A stretch of 64,000 bases of DNA from Cryoendolithus antarcticus (taxonomy: Eukaryota > Ascomycota > Dothideomycetes > Cladosporiales > Cladosporiaceae), in contig NAJO01000022.1 in the NCBI GenBank assembly GCA_002077065.1, forward strand, positions 1 to 64,000, read 5' to 3'. Shown here piece by piece: positions 61,879 to 64,000 of the stretch (position 1 is its first letter; each line of letters opens with the position of its first letter). The position numbers and the translations under genes are program-made. The notes under the pieces were generated by a model. That model was not told where the DNA came from and did no database searches. It worked only from the letters and a program-made list of their open reading frames with translations.

Positions 61879-63261
61879 ATGGCCGACGAGACGGCAAAGC
61901 TGCAGGCGCAGTACGACTCATTGCAAGCGCGACTTAGGCTTGCAAAAGAGGGTAGACAGCAACCGCACTCTTCACCAGATCATCACTACGGTCGTCAACC
62001 ATATCGCGGTGCCGGAAGAGGGAGGGTCGCGCGATCACGCGCATTCCCGAATAAGAAGCTTGTCTTGAACGAGCCTACGCCTCCCAATCACATCGACACG
62101 GACAACACCTTGCCAACACCGAAGCAGAAGCCGTCTTCAGCTTCGACGGTGTTGCGCCCTGACAGACACGCTGCGGATTCGCCTGCCGTGTCCAGTATGC
62201 ACACGCCTCCCGTCGCATCATGCGCGCACACGTCAACAGCCGACGGAAAGCGAGAGATCACCATCGAGGGAATTCGATTCCGCATGAAGGAGGATGGGAG
62301 TAAACTCTATAGGGTGGATGGTGAGAAAATTGACGAAATTGGCCAAGCTTTGCAACATCACGAACTAAATTCACCAGATCCCCTCACTGCAGCATTGACT
62401 ACTCCGAAACAGGTCTTTATTGCAGGCATCGAGTTCCTGCGCTCCAAGAGCGGCAATCTCCTACGCAAGACAGCCATCAATCCCACCGCTCGGTACGAAA
62501 GTAATGGACCGCCGGGGACTGTACCTCGAAGCTCACGCATCATCACCTTTAGGGTCACACAGAATACGAAGCCACAGTGCATCAAGTTCACGAAGAACGG
62601 TATTTACTCACGAGTGCATCGATCAACGGCGTTCGCAACGGCTTCTGCAACACGATCTTTGCCAACACGTTTGGTAAGCGCAGCTCATGCTGATCTGACA
62701 CGTCTTACAGGTACCTGCTACGACGGACCGAAGTGCAAATACACCCATGACCCGAAGAAAGTCGCCATCTGTAAGACGTACTTCCGCACTGGCGACTGCG
62801 CAGACGGTACACGCTGCGATCTCAGCCACAAGGCGACCTACGAGCGTGTCCCTGCGTGCAGTCATTTCCTCAACGGCAACTGCACGAATGCATCATGCCG
62901 CTACGCCCACGTGAATGTATCCCCCACCCCTCTTGTATGTCGTCCTTTCGCCACCCTCGGCTTCTGCGATAAGGGTAAGCTATGTGACAAGCGTCATGTC
63001 TTCGAATGCCCTGACTATGCAGAGACTGGCGAGTGCAGGAACTTCGCTGCGGGCAAGTGCAAGCTCCAGCATGTCACTCGTGCACATCTGGAGCGAAAGG
63101 CACGCCGCGACGATGACTCTGAGGTCGAGTCTGAGGATGAGGAAAATACCAGTGGGAATGACATCGATTCCGATCAGGTGGCGGAGGATGTTGATATGAC
63201 AGGGATCGACGGCGATAGCCATGCGATCTCACAGAACCAGGACTATATTGGGTTCGATTGA
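61879..63261 (+). CDS. CCCH zinc-finger protein with five fingers (ZC3H3-like)
   Basis: Exons 61879-62599 and 62711-63261 give 423 residues. The 111-bp intron has GTATTT...TACAG and is in frame without stops, but removing it restores the first finger CIKFTKNGTCYDGPKCKYTH (C-x8-C-x5-C-x3-H). Four more fingers follow: CKTYFRTGDC..., CSHFLNGNC..., CRPFATLGFC... and CPDYAETGEC.... The N-terminus has a short coiled coil (TAKLQAQYDSLQARLRLAKE) and an RG-rich basic stretch. The tail is acidic. The five-finger array resembles ZC3H3, which acts in nuclear mRNA polyadenylation and export. It diverges from RPF2 across about 250 bp. Confidence 0.9.
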   Translation: MADETAKLQAQYDSLQARLRLAKEGRQQPHSSPDHHYGRQPYRGAGRGRVARSRAFPNKKLVLNEPTPPNHIDTDNTLPTPKQKPSSASTVLRPDRHAADSPAVSSMHTPPVASCAHTSTADGKREITIEGIRFRMKEDGSKLYRVDGEKIDEIGQALQHHELNSPDPLTAALTTPKQVFIAGIEFLRSKSGNLLRKTAINPTARYESNGPPGTVPRSSRIITFRVTQNTKPQCIKFTKNGIYSRVHRSTAFATASATRSLPTRLVSAAHADLTRLTGTCYDGPKCKYTHDPKKVAICKTYFRTGDCADGTRCDLSHKATYERVPACSHFLNGNCTNASCRYAHVNVSPTPLVCRPFATLGFCDKGKLCDKRHVFECPDYAETGECRNFAAGKCKLQHVTRAHLERKARRDDDSEVESEDEENTSGNDIDSDQVAEDVDMTGIDGDSHAISQNQDYIGFD

Positions 63262-63803
63262 GCGATTTACCTTTGCATGGGCAGTGGCTTCACGGCCAGA
63301 TGTACACCCGCGCAAAGCATCATGAGAGGCGAGGCAATGACAAAAGAGAGAGCAACAGAGCCCACATAGAGGCTTCTACGCCCGTGACGAGCAAGATCGC
63401 TTGATAGACACTGTATGCATCAGTTCCCTAATCGATTATGTACATAGCCAAACTTAAGGTATCGACTGTTACCGTCGAATGTAGCCTCATGAGCCCCTCA
63501 CGGTCCAGCGTCGTCAGACGTTCCAATCAAGCTCAAGCCAAGATCCTCCACCTCTGCAACCTCGAGGCTTCAGCACTGCCTCCACGGCATTACGCCCAAC
63601 ATAGCAAAATTAGGGCATAAGCAACGTAAGTGCTTCTCATTCACTGAATCTTCAATGAGGCTGAAGACACAGTCCTCCTTCTTGTCCCCGTGTTTGTCCC
63701 TTCTCACATCTTCACCTCGATACCTCATGCCCGTATTCAGCAGGCCTTGTGAGCTGCACGGCCGTCTTCTAGCCAAACGCTCGGCCTACTACTATCCGTC
63801 ACT
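63262..63803. other. intergenic, nothing recognised
   Basis: This is the 3' flank of the zinc-finger gene and the promoter of the gene entering at 63804. Confidence 0.4.
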
Positions 63804-64000
63804 ATGACAGGGCTGAAAGATCTGCTCAAGAAGAAGGACCGGATCACGAAGGAGGCGCAGAACGAGAAGCCAACGAATCTCAATGTACCCGAATTCACTT
63901 TCCTGCGAACCACAACCGAGACCGAAGAGGTGATTCAGCCGCCGGACTACCCTGGTGATGAGAAGAAGGGATCAAGGGAGAGTGAGGGCAGGAAGGAACA
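63804..64000 (+). CDS. hypothetical protein, N-terminus only
   Basis: The frame opens with MTGLKDLLKKKDRITKEAQN, continues EKPTNLNVPEFTFLRTTTET and VIQPPDYPGD, and runs off the window after about 65 codons. The start is highly charged and the middle looks conserved in style. No catalytic motif can be seen in this fragment. I do not recognise the family. Confidence 0.6.
   Translation, partial: MTGLKDLLKKKDRITKEAQNEKPTNLNVPEFTFLRTTTETEEVIQPPDYPGDEKKGSRESEGRKE

Noticed and set aside
62600..62710. Two short introns with an exon coding CNTIFANTFG in the zinc-finger gene
   Set aside because: It needs introns of about 20 and 37 bp; one 111-bp intron gives a perfect C-x8-C-x5-C-x3-H finger.
1..64000. 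CRISPR arrays, bacterial operons or rRNA genes
   Set aside because: No spaced direct-repeat array or rRNA sequence is visible, and the gene structures are fungal throughout.

Overview
This window is nuclear DNA of a filamentous ascomycete, most likely a Dothideomycete of the Mycosphaerellales type. The evidence is short introns (mostly 47-90 bp) with GT...AG ends and GCTAAC/GCTGAC-like branch sites, monocistronic genes on both strands, and recognisable fungal proteins: Con-6, BYS1-like protein, an Adp1-type ABCG transporter, Dnm1, Sdh1 and AMP deaminase. About 28 genes or gene remnants can be supported. Most have introns that I placed by eye from splice signals and frame.

Layout. 1-3507 is the 5' part of a Ty3/gypsy LTR retrotransposon on the minus strand (LTR, Gag, start of Pol), cut by the window edge. 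3649-13063 is an accessory-looking stretch: a gene with a STAND/NLR-type N-terminal domain, a GPI-anchored Cys-rich protein gene with an in-frame stop, an alpha/beta-hydrolase relic, and a very large gene of bacterial flavour whose middle carries a stop and a frame change. 13965-36598 is mostly housekeeping: BYS1-like protein, LSM2, an ABCG transporter, a secreted PEBP, an isochorismatase-like hydrolase, the fission dynamin DNM1, a family-17 glycosyltransferase, a large serine-rich protein, a type-B carboxylesterase, ATP synthase subunit e and a dynein intermediate chain.

36713-43927 holds four tandem minus-strand genes of one family. Three begin with a short exon coding a motif that looks like a HET-s-related amyloid (HRAM-type) motif. 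All four have a phase-1 intron at the same place, followed by a disordered linker and, in at least three, a related C-terminal module. This is the best candidate for an undescribed system, possibly in allorecognition or signalling by amyloid templating. 44330-63261 returns to core genes: a Nudix/TPK-like protein, monothiol glutaredoxin, a GPI glycoprotein, SDH1, AMP deaminase, threonine aldolase, Con-6, a tRNA-Arg relic, RPF2 and a five-finger CCCH protein. A last gene runs off the right edge.

The housekeeping genes cover respiration (Sdh1, ATP synthase e), organelle dynamics (Dnm1, dynein), RNA and ribosome biology (Lsm2, Rpf2, CCCH protein), purine and amino-acid metabolism, and iron-sulfur handling (Grx4 type). 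They are not a pathway cluster. All functional calls rest on motif recognition without database searches.
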